Assembly (NCBI GenBank): GCA_017431395.1
Contig: JAFRLD010000093.1
Coordinates: 1 to 10,797, forward strand
From: Bacillota bacterium
GTDB lineage: Bacteria > Bacillota > Clostridia > Peptostreptococcales > Anaerovoracaceae
Length of the DNA: 10,797 nucleotides
Reading direction: 5' to 3'
Position numbers and translations under genes: made by a program. Below the pieces are notes generated by a model that worked only from the letters and a program-made list of their open reading frames with translations, was not told where the DNA came from and made no database searches. Positions 1-5,769 of the stretch are shown here, piece by piece; position 1 is the first letter of the stretch; each line of letters begins with the position of its first letter.

Positions 1-86
1 GGATCCTTCAGCCCGTGCAAAAGCATATCGCTGATGATCTTCCGGATCTCCTCGCCGATGCGATCAGGTCTGTATCCTTTTCCCAT
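1..86 (-). CDS. rbfA: Ribosome-binding factor A (RbfA), N-terminal fragment cut by the window edge
   Basis: RbfA is a cold-shock-associated KH-fold protein that binds the 30S subunit and helps the 5' end of 16S rRNA mature. Only the first 28 codons are inside the window; the gene runs off at base 1. The visible start, MGKGYRPDRIGEEIRK followed by an IISDML segment and HGLKD, fits the RbfA N-terminal helix pattern (R-x-x-R-I-x-E-E-I-x-x-x-I-S-x-x-L, then LKDP). The ATG at 86-84 follows a purine-rich GAGAGGG about 7-8 bases upstream, a good ribosome binding site. The gene is downstream of infB on the same strand, its usual place in the nusA-infB operon. The family call is fairly secure from motif plus context, but completeness of the gene cannot be judged. 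Confidence 0.88.
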   Translation of the reverse strand, partial: MGKGYRPDRIGEEIRKIISDMLLHGLKD

Positions 87-112
87 AAGACGCCCTCTCT
101 TTCTTCTAAGTC

Positions 113-188
113 TGGCCGCGTGGCTTCAGGCCGCAATGGCCGCGATAGCCGCGATGCCCGCGTGTCTTCAGGCCGCGATGGCCGCGAT
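113..188. repeat. Imperfect 34-base direct repeat (period 42) in the infB-rbfA spacer
   Basis: Bases 113-146 and 155-188 are the same 34-base block offset by 42 bases, with three mismatches (115/157, 123/165, 135/177). The longest clean core is cttcaggccgc followed, after one variable base, by atggccgcgat. On the transcribed strand this reads as multiple copies of a 9-base unit like ATCGCGGCC, separated by a TGAAGxCACGCGG segment. It sits in the 127-base spacer (87-213) between infB and rbfA and contains no plausible gene on either strand. It may be a local slippage duplication or a structured spacer; no known repeat family is recognised. Confidence 0.75.
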
Positions 189-196
189 CCGCGGCC
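180..196 (-). other. GC-only hairpin just after infB
   Basis: Bases 180-186 (ggccgcg) are perfectly complementary to 190-196 (cgcggcc) with a 3-base loop, so the transcript can form a 7-bp all-GC stem starting 17 bases past the infB stop codon. No U-run follows, so it does not look like an intrinsic terminator. Possible roles are protection of the upstream mRNA 3' end, an RNase processing point, or simply a by-product of the repeat it lies in. The inverted repeat is certain; a function is not shown. Confidence 0.5.
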
Positions 197-213
197 CGGA
201 GGTCGGACAGCCG

Positions 214-3200
214 TTAGGAACGCTCGATCTCCTCCATGGTGAAGCACTCGATGACGTCGCCTTCCTTGATGTCGTTGTAATTCTCGATGCCGATACCGCA
301 CTCATAGCCCTGGGCGACTTCTCTCGCATCGTCCTTGAATCTCTTCAGGGACGAGATCTTGCCCTCGTGGATCACGATGCCGTCTCTGACAAGACGGATG
401 GACTCGTTGCGGACGACCTTGCCGTCGGTGACATAAGCACCGCCGACGATGCCGACGCCCGGTACCTTGAAGGTGGTACGGATCTCGACACGGCCGAGAA
501 CGACCTCCTTGAATTCCGGATCCAGCATACCTTTCATAGCGTTCTCTACATCATCGATGATGTTGTAGATGACGTTATAGGTACGGATCTGGATACCGTC
601 ACGGTCCGCCTGGGCGCTGACGGCAGCGCTCGGGCGTACGTTGAATCCGATGATGATGGAATCGGAAGTTCCGGCCAGCATGACGTCGGACTCGTTGATC
701 GCGCCGACACCGGTGTGTACGATATTGACCTTGACCTCGTCGTTCGACAGCTTCTCAAGCGACGTAACGATCGCTCCCACGGAGCCCTGTACGTCGGCCT
801 TGATGATCAGGTTCAGTTCCTTGACCTCGCCGGCCTGGATCTGGCTGAACAGTTCTTCCAGAGTGGTGCTGGCGTTTCTTGCCAGGACCTCTTCCCTGAC
901 TTTCTGCTGACGGTTGTAGGCGATCTCCTTAGCCTTGGCCGGGCTCTTGACTGCGTTGAACACGTCGCCCGCCTGCGGGACTTCGGTCAGACCGAGGATC
1001 TCCACGGCGGTCGCAGGACCGGCCTTGCGGAGCTTCTCGCCCTTGCTGTTCGTCATCAGACGGATCTTGCCTGCGCAGGTACCGGCTACGATGCTGGCAC
1101 CGGACTTCAGCGTGCCGTTCAGGACGAGCAAGCTGGCGATCGGGCCCTTAGCCTTATCAAGCCGCGCTTCCAGGACGGTACCCATAGCGAGACGGTCCGG
1201 ATTCGCCTTCAGCTCCAGGACTTCCGCCTGCAGCAGGATCATCTCCAGCAGGTTTTTGATGCCCTCTCCGGTCTTCGCAGAGACCGGAACGCTGATGACG
1301 TCGCCGCCCCAGTCTTCGACCAGGATGCCCTGCTCTGCCAGGTCCTTCTTGACGATCTCCGGATTGGCGCCCGGCTTGTCCATCTTGTTGATGGCAACGA
1401 TGATCGGAACGCCTGCGGATTTCGCATGGCTGATGGACTCGATGGTCTGCGGCTTGACGCTGTCATCCGCAGCGACTACCAGGACTGCGATGTCCGTGGC
1501 GTGGGCACCTCTGGCACGCATTGCGGTAAATGCTTCGTGACCCGGGGTGTCCAGGAAGACGATCTTCTGTCCGTTGATCTCGACCTCAGACGCACCGATG
1601 TGCTGGGTGATGCCGCCGGACTCGGACTCCGTGACGTTCGTCTTGCGGATGGCGTCGAGCAGGGATGTCTTACCGTGGTCAACGTGACCCATGACGGTGA
1701 TGATCGGTGCTCTCGGCTTCAGATCGGATTCCTTATCCTCGAAGTTCTCGATACCTTCTTCTTCCTGATATTCTTCTTCCTTATTGACGTTGCCGATGGC
1801 GACCTGGATCCCCAGTTCCTCCGCCAGAAGGACGACTGTGTCTTCGTCCAGGTTCTGGTTGACGTTCGCCATGACGCCCATGCGCATGAGGGTCATGATG
1901 ATCTGGGATACCGTGGTCTGGGTCTGCTCTGCGAATCCTGCGACCGTGATCGGTACGTTGATCAGGACGGTTCCGGATGGAAGATCCATTTCCTGGATAT
2001 CCGGTTCCGGAGCAGCCTTCGGCTTATTATGTCTCTTATTTCTTGTCTGCTTCTCAAGGGACTGTGGCTTGCCCGGCTTCTTGCCGCGCTCCAGTCTTGA
2101 GAACTTATCGCGATCCTTATCGCGGTCTTTGTTTTTCTTATCACTTCTGGAGGGTTTCGCGGGTGCAGCTGCCTGCGGTGCATCGGTCCTGCGGGATGGA
2201 CGTGTGCCTGCACCGGCCGGCTTCTTCGGTCCTTCGGATCTGCGGTCTCTGCGGTCCGGACGGTCGGAACGCTCAGAACGCTCTCCGCGTCCTTCTGATC
2301 TGCGGTCGGAGGGTTTGCGATCAGAGGAACTGCGCTTCGCTTCTTCTCTTCTGGCACGTTCTGCCTTGCGGCGTTCTGATTCTTCTCTATGAACTTCTTC
2401 AGCGCGCTTGATGATCTTCAGGCCGCTTCTCTTGCGCGGTTTTTCTTCGGCTGGCTTCTCTGCCTCAGCCGGCTTCTTAGCCGCTTCCTTCGCGGGCTCT
2501 GCCTTCTTCTCAACCGCAGCCGGAGCTTCCGCCTTCTCAGGTGCTGCCGGTGCCGCCTCTTCAGCCGCCGGTTTCTCTGCCGGTGCTCCCTTAGCTGCCG
2601 CCGGTGCTGCCGGTGCTTCTGCCTTGGCCTCCGCTGCCGGTGCCTTCTCTTCTGCCGCCGGAACTTCCGCCTTCGGAGCTGCCGGAGTTTCTACAGCCGG
2701 CGCTGCCGGTGCTTCTGCCTTAGCTTCCGCAGGAGCCGCCTTCTCTTCGGCCGCCGGAACTTCTGCCTTCGGTGCTGCCGGAGCCTCTGTCTTAACGGTT
2801 TCTGCGGTCTCTGCCGCAGCTGCTGCAGCCGCAGCCTCACCTGCTGCCGCCTTCGCTTCCTGCTCCGCCTTTTCTCTTGCGATCCTCTCTTCGAGCATAG
2901 CCTTAGAGACCTTCGGTTTCTCAGCCGATGGCTTCACGCGTCCGTCCTGCGCTCTCGCCGCTGCCGCTCTCGAAGTCGTTCCCGCTGCCGGTGCTGTTTT
3001 GCCGGCCGCCGGTCTGGTCTTTCTTGACGGCTTCTTGATTTCAGGCAGCTTAATATTGGCGGCCTTCACCGTACGCTTCGGTTCATCCGTCTTCTTCTCT
3101 GCATCTTCTTTTTTCGTCCGGCTGACTCTGACCACCGTGGTCTCCGCCTTTTCCCGTCCCCGGACGATCGTGTTTTTGACCGAGGTCAGATCTATGTCTG

Positions 3201-3306
3201 ACAGTTCATCGGTCACTTTGGTGACGGCAATTCCCATTGATTTGGCTTTTTCCAGCACCTCCTCGCCGGTCATCCGTAGTTCTGCCGCCAGATCCCTGAT
3301 TTTCAT
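214..3306 (-). CDS. infB: Translation initiation factor IF-2
   Basis: IF-2 is the GTPase that places initiator fMet-tRNA on the 30S subunit and promotes 50S joining. With the start at 3306 the protein is 1030 aa, longer than the 716 aa of B. subtilis IF-2. Visible parts: an N-terminal IF2_N module (about 1-50, [10 protein letters not shown]); a low-complexity Ala/Pro/Glu/Lys leader (about 85-290); an Arg/Ser/Asp/Lys-rich basic stretch (about 300-430); a second IF2_N module (about 443-507); the G domain with GHVDHGKT (540-547), [14 protein letters not shown] (586-590), NKMD (640-643) and SAK; then domains II, III and the C-terminal fMet-tRNA-binding domain. A GTG two codons upstream (3312) is unlikely because AGGAGG is only 2 bases from it, against 8 bases from the ATG. 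That ATG overlaps the ylxQ stop as ATGA, indicating translational coupling. Confidence 0.98.
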   Translation of the reverse strand: MKIRDLAAELRMTGEEVLEKAKSMGIAVTKVTDELSDIDLTSVKNTIVRGREKAETTVVRVSRTKKEDAEKKTDEPKRTVKAANIKLPEIKKPSRKTRPAAGKTAPAAGTTSRAAAARAQDGRVKPSAEKPKVSKAMLEERIAREKAEQEAKAAAGEAAAAAAAAETAETVKTEAPAAPKAEVPAAEEKAAPAEAKAEAPAAPAVETPAAPKAEVPAAEEKAPAAEAKAEAPAAPAAAKGAPAEKPAAEEAAPAAPEKAEAPAAVEKKAEPAKEAAKKPAEAEKPAEEKPRKRSGLKIIKRAEEVHREESERRKAERARREEAKRSSSDRKPSDRRSEGRGERSERSDRPDRRDRRSEGPKKPAGAGTRPSRRTDAPQAAAPAKPSRSDKKNKDRDKDRDKFSRLERGKKPGKPQSLEKQTRNKRHNKPKAAPEPDIQEMDLPSGTVLINVPITVAGFAEQTQTTVSQIIMTLMRMGVMANVNQNLDEDTVVLLAEELGIQVAIGNVNKEEEYQEEEGIENFEDKESDLKPRAPIITVMGHVDHGKTSLLDAIRKTNVTESESGGITQHIGASEVEINGQKIVFLDTPGHEAFTAMRARGAHATDIAVLVVAADDSVKPQTIESISHAKSAGVPIIVAINKMDKPGANPEIVKKDLAEQGILVEDWGGDVISVPVSAKTGEGIKNLLEMILLQAEVLELKANPDRLAMGTVLEARLDKAKGPIASLLVLNGTLKSGASIVAGTCAGKIRLMTNSKGEKLRKAGPATAVEILGLTEVPQAGDVFNAVKSPAKAKEIAYNRQQKVREEVLARNASTTLEELFSQIQAGEVKELNLIIKADVQGSVGAIVTSLEKLSNDEVKVNIVHTGVGAINESDVMLAGTSDSIIIGFNVRPSAAVSAQADRDGIQIRTYNVIYNIIDDVENAMKGMLDPEFKEVVLGRVEIRTTFKVPGVGIVGGAYVTDGKVVRNESIRLVRDGIVIHEGKISSLKRFKDDAREVAQGYECGIGIENYNDIKEGDVIECFTMEEIERS
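2602..2772 (-). repeat. Two-copy 32-residue (96-base) tandem repeat inside infB
   Basis: Within the Ala/Pro/Glu leader of IF-2, the segment beginning [11 protein letters not shown] and ending KAEAPAAP occurs twice, at 2698-2772 and 2602-2676, a period of 96 bases or exactly 32 codons. The 25-residue copies differ only in the order of A and P around one position. The period keeps the reading frame, as expected for a disordered linker that grows or shrinks by slippage or unequal recombination. Confidence 0.8.
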
Positions 3307-3635
3307 TCGCACACCCTCCTTCTATCTTTTTCCCGCATGATTTCATTCAGAATCGTTTTTGCGAATTGATCATCTGTTATAGCAAACACACTTCTATCGG
3401 ACTGTCCCACCGCATGGGACAGGTCTTCTATCAAACCATACTTCACGAAGTCCGTCTGGTTTCTTCGGACTTCCTTCATTATTTTTTTCTCACTGCCCTC
3501 GGAGATGTCCTCCGCGAGGATCACCAGACGCGCTTTGCCCCGGTTCATCGTGAACGTACACGTGTTGACTCCCGAGACCACCGCGCCTGCCCTCTTGGCA
3601 AGCCCCAGATACCGGAGCACCTTATCGGGCATCAT
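3303..3635 (-). CDS. ylxQ: YlxQ-type L7Ae/L30e-family RNA-binding protein
   Basis: This is a small (110 aa) protein of the ribosomal L7Ae/L30e/S12e/Gadd45 fold, a family that binds kink-turn-like RNA; the cellular role of YlxQ is not settled. Supporting motifs are the N-terminal KVLRYLGLAKRAGAVVSG, typical of YlxQ, and the KARLVILAEDISEGSEKK block, which matches the conserved strand-helix where the family contacts RNA. FAITDDQFAKTI near the C-terminus matches the family's last strand and helix. The ORF starts with two consecutive ATGs (3635 and 3632); AGGAG about 10 bases before the first supports either. It overlaps ylxR by 14 bases and its TGA stop overlaps the infB ATG. The position between ylxR and infB is the standard Firmicutes arrangement. 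It could also be labelled a ribosomal L7Ae-like protein. Confidence 0.92.
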   Translation of the reverse strand: MMPDKVLRYLGLAKRAGAVVSGVNTCTFTMNRGKARLVILAEDISEGSEKKIMKEVRRNQTDFVKYGLIEDLSHAVGQSDRSVFAITDDQFAKTILNEIMREKDRRRVCE

Positions 3636-3894
3636 AGTTCTTTATCTCCTGCAAAAGCTGGTCTTCCTGCGCCTCCGTCAGCTCCGTACCGAAGCTTCTC
3701 TGAAGCGCCTTTTTTTTCTTGGCCTTCGTGAGGCATTCCTCCGATGGACACAGGTATACGCCCCGTCCCTTGGCCTTGCCGGTCGGATCGATGCTGACCT
3801 CGCCTTCATAGCAGGCGATGCGGATCAGCGTATTCTTCGGTTTTGATTCCATGCATCCGACGCAGCGCCGCATGGGAGTCCTGCGTTCCTTCAT
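3622..3894 (-). CDS. ylxR: YlxR/RnpM family RNA-binding protein
   Basis: A 90-residue protein of the YlxR (DUF448) family. In B. subtilis YlxR has been described as a nucleoid-associated regulator and, under the name RnpM, as a modulator of RNase P; this is family knowledge, not visible here. The diagnostic N-terminus is present: RRTPMRRCVGCMESKPKNTL with LIRI following, then a GKAKGRGVYLCPSEECLTKAKKKKAL block, the conserved GRGxYxC...C..A.KK region. Four cysteines, in a CVGC pair (11 and 14) and near 49 and 54, could form a metal or structural site. The ATG at 3894 is preceded by GAGGA 7 bases upstream, inside the last codons of nusA. The nusA stop is only 3 bases away, and the end overlaps ylxQ, so all are co-translated from one mRNA. 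Confidence 0.95.
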   Translation of the reverse strand: MKERRTPMRRCVGCMESKPKNTLIRIACYEGEVSIDPTGKAKGRGVYLCPSEECLTKAKKKKALQRSFGTELTEAQEDQLLQEIKNYDAR

Positions 3895-3897
3895 CGT

Positions 3898-5118
3898 TTA
3901 TTCCTCTACGGGAGCTTCCGCGACCTCTACGATCTCTTCGGCCGGCTCCTCATCCGCGACCTCAACGATCTCCTCAGCCTCTTCGGCCGGCTCCTCGGCT
4001 GCTTCCTCGACGTACTCATCGGCCGCATCCTCCGGATACTCGTCGTCATAGTACTCGTCATCGTAATCCTCGTACTCATCTTCGCTGTCGAAGTACTGGG
4101 AGTGGCTCTTGATGTCGATCTTCCATCCGCAAAGTCTGGCCGCCAGACGTACGTTCTGCCCTTCTTTACCGATGGCCAGGGACAGCTGGTAATCCGGTAC
4201 GATGACTGTTGCTGCCTTCTCCTCTTCATCGATCAGGACTTCTTCGACCTTAGCCGGGCTCAGGACGTTGCGGATCAGGATCTTCGGATCATCATCCCAG
4301 GTGGTGATGTCGATCTTCTCACCGAAGAGCTCATCCACGATGTTGCGGACTCTGCTGCCGCCGGTACCTACGCAGGCGCCGACCGGATCCACATCCTCAT
4401 CCTCGGTATAAACAGCGATCTTGGTACGGGAGCCCGCTTCTCTTGCGATGCTCTTTATCTCTACGATACCGTCCTCGATCTCCGGGACCTCCAGCTCGAA
4501 GAGCCGTTCCACGAATCCCGGGTGGGTCCTGCTAAGGAAGATCTGCGGTCCCTTCGTGCTTTTTCTAACGTCCATGATATATGCTTTGATCCTGTCATTG
4601 ACGCGAAAACGTTCGCCCCGCGCTCTCTCACCGGCCACCAGGATACCCTCAGTATTGCCGATGTTGACGAAGATCGTCTCGTTGCTGATCCTCTGAACGA
4701 CGCCCGTGATCAGGTCTCCCTGACGGTTGATGTAGTTATCAAAGACCATGCCGCGCTCTGCCTCACGGATCTTCTGGACGACGACCTGCTTAGCCGTCTG
4801 GGCAGCGATCCTGCCGAAATTCTGCGGTGTGACCTGATACTCGACCACATCACCGACCTGATATCTGGGATCGATCTCGAGAGCCTCCTCAAGAGAGATC
4901 TGCGTGAATTCATCCTCGACTTCCTCCACGACGTCTTTTCTCATCAGCACTTCGATCCCTTCCAGACCGTCTTCGAATACGACTCTGACATTCTGGGACG
5001 TTCCGTAATTCTTCTTATACGCAGCGACCAGAGCTGATTCGATGGCATCCATGAGAAGTTCCTTGGTGATCCCTTTCTCTTTGACCAGATCATCGATTGC
5101 GTTCATAAACTCGTTCAT
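3898..5118 (-). CDS. nusA: Transcription termination/antitermination factor NusA
   Basis: NusA binds RNA polymerase and nascent RNA, promoting pausing and hairpin-dependent termination. The protein is 406 aa from the ATG at 5118, chosen because GGAGGA lies 7 bases upstream; an in-frame TTG at 5133 would overlap that ribosome binding site. Domains in order: the polymerase-binding N-terminal domain (about 1-120), the S1 domain (about 130-195, [21 protein letters not shown]), KH1 with [12 protein letters not shown] and GEKIDI (about 245-275), and KH2 with [16 protein letters not shown] and GWKIDI (about 311-338). A very acidic tail follows (about 344-406) with Asp/Glu/Tyr runs and a repeated EEIVEVA motif. 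It lacks the two E. coli AR domains, as usual in Firmicutes. The KH1 loop reads GTGG where B. subtilis has a basic residue. It is second in the rimP operon, 34 bases after rimP. Confidence 0.98.
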   Translation of the reverse strand: MNEFMNAIDDLVKEKGITKELLMDAIESALVAAYKKNYGTSQNVRVVFEDGLEGIEVLMRKDVVEEVEDEFTQISLEEALEIDPRYQVGDVVEYQVTPQNFGRIAAQTAKQVVVQKIREAERGMVFDNYINRQGDLITGVVQRISNETIFVNIGNTEGILVAGERARGERFRVNDRIKAYIMDVRKSTKGPQIFLSRTHPGFVERLFELEVPEIEDGIVEIKSIAREAGSRTKIAVYTEDEDVDPVGACVGTGGSRVRNIVDELFGEKIDITTWDDDPKILIRNVLSPAKVEEVLIDEEEKAATVIVPDYQLSLAIGKEGQNVRLAARLCGWKIDIKSHSQYFDSEDEYEDYDDEYYDDEYPEDAADEYVEEAAEEPAEEAEEIVEVADEEPAEEIVEVAEAPVEE

Positions 5119-5152
5119 TTTTGTTTCCTCCAAAATCAGAGCACTTGCTTTC

Positions 5153-5638
5153 CTAAAAGATCACAGCCAGTCTGGCTTTCGCGATCTCGGATAATCCTAA
5201 TTCCCATTGTTTGCCCGTCTCATCCGTGATCCAGACGGTCTCATCCTCCAGCGCATCAAGCGTGCCTTCGATGTTCTTCTTACCATCCTTGCCGCGGTAG
5301 AGCCGGACTTCCACTGGACGACCGATGTACCGGAGCCAGTGGTCCTTCCTGATCAGCGGCCGGTCAAGACCCGGAGAAGAGACCTCCAGATAGTAGTTCT
5401 GTTCGATCGGATCCGCCTTATCCATCGCTTCGCTCAGGAACCGGCTGACCTTCTCGCAGTCATCCGTACTGACGTAACGTTCCTCGCCGCTCTCGTCCTG
5501 CTTCAGATCGATATAGATCCGGAGGAACCAGTCACTGCCCTCTTTCACGAACTCGGAATGGTACAGTTCATAGCCTTCGCGCTCCAGAAAATCCGCCAGC
5601 AGTTCTTCTGCGATCTCTGTTACCTTTTTCTTAGCCAT
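5153..5638 (-). CDS. rimP: Ribosome maturation factor RimP
   Basis: RimP binds the free 30S subunit and assists late 16S rRNA folding and uS12 incorporation. From the ATG at 5638 the product is 161 aa (MAKKKVTEIAEELL...), the usual family length. The hallmark YYLEVSSPGLDRPL lies at about 82-95, preceded by an alpha/beta N-terminal domain with DWFLRIYIDL and D-C-E-K-VSRFLSE, and followed by a small SH3-like C-terminal domain (about 103-161, GRPVEVRLY). The open frame extends 14 codons further upstream with no ATG until 5680, and that extension would run through the leader hairpin, so 5638 is preferred. A GAGG lies 5 bases before this ATG. It is the first gene after the putative promoter at 5714-5742 and the head of the rimP-nusA-ylxR-ylxQ-infB-rbfA operon. 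Confidence 0.96.
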   Translation of the reverse strand: MAKKKVTEIAEELLADFLEREGYELYHSEFVKEGSDWFLRIYIDLKQDESGEERYVSTDDCEKVSRFLSEAMDKADPIEQNYYLEVSSPGLDRPLIRKDHWLRYIGRPVEVRLYRGKDGKKNIEGTLDALEDETVWITDETGKQWELGLSEIAKARLAVIF

Positions 5639-5659
5639 TTCCGCCTCATATCCAACAAA

Positions 5660-5685
5660 TAAGAGTGGGCCTGCACCCACTCTTA
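5660..5685 (-). promoter_or_regulatory. Leader hairpin upstream of rimP (candidate attenuator or polC terminator)
   Basis: Bases 5660-5669 (taagagtggg) pair perfectly with 5676-5685 (cccactctta), giving a 10-bp stem with a 6-base loop. In the transcript the stem ends in UUA and is followed by UUUGUUGG, a short interrupted U-run, so it resembles an intrinsic terminator of moderate strength. It lies about 20-50 bases after the likely transcription start and 21 bases before the rimP ATG. It is therefore placed to terminate read-through from polC, to attenuate the rimP operon, or both. Since the operon encodes NusA, which acts on such hairpins, feedback control is plausible but inferred. Confidence 0.6.
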
Positions 5686-5713
5686 CCCTAAACTTTAACT
5701 TTTTACGATACCG

Positions 5714-5742
5714 ATATTAACACAGTTTCCCGGCCAATGCAA
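5714..5742 (-). promoter_or_regulatory. Putative sigma-A promoter of the rimP-nusA-infB operon
   Basis: On the minus strand, TTGCAT (5742-5737) is separated by exactly 17 bases from TAATAT (5719-5714), which is preceded by TG one base upstream, an extended -10 element. The surrounding sequence is AT-rich compared with the coding DNA. Transcription would begin near 5706-5709, giving a leader of about 70 bases ahead of rimP. The match is 5 of 6 for the -35 and 4 of 6 for the -10 box. It sits in the only sizeable gap between polC and rimP, where an operon promoter would be expected. Confidence 0.6.
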
Positions 5743-5743
5743 G

Positions 5744-5769
5744 AAAAACCTTGAAATTCACGGCTTTTT
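5744..5769 (-). terminator. Weak intrinsic-terminator-like inverted repeat after polC
   Basis: Directly at the polC stop codon the transcript reads AAAAAGCC, a short TGAATTTCA segment, then GGTTTTT. The arms can pair as A5-T5 and CC-GG with a bulged G and a small inner TGA/TCA stem. The final TTTTTCTT is a U-run, but the stem is AT-rich and imperfect, so any termination is probably partial. The putative -35 box of the rimP promoter begins immediately after it. Confidence 0.3.

Noticed and set aside
34..2100. A 688-codon open frame on the plus strand opposite infB
   Set aside because: It lies antisense to a certain infB gene; its composition (Asp/Leu/Val/Arg-rich) mirrors the codon pattern of infB, and no domain or ribosome binding site supports it.
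3307..3312. GTG at 3312 as the infB start
   Set aside because: The AGGAGG is only 2 bases away from it but 8 bases from the ATG at 3306, and the family begins MKI/MRV-like directly at that ATG.
2408..3340. A 310-codon plus-strand frame rich in Ala, Ser and Gly that could look like a cell-surface repeat protein
   Set aside because: It is the antisense reading of the Ala/Pro/Glu leader of IF-2; GCC/GGC-rich codons stay open in the opposite frame.
5119..5133. TTG at 5133 as the nusA start
   Set aside because: It would place the strong GGAGGA site inside the gene; the ATG at 5118 has ideal spacing and matches the NusA N-terminus.
5639..5680. Upstream ATG at 5680 as the rimP start
   Set aside because: The extra 14 codons run through the leader hairpin, have no ribosome binding site, and do not resemble RimP.
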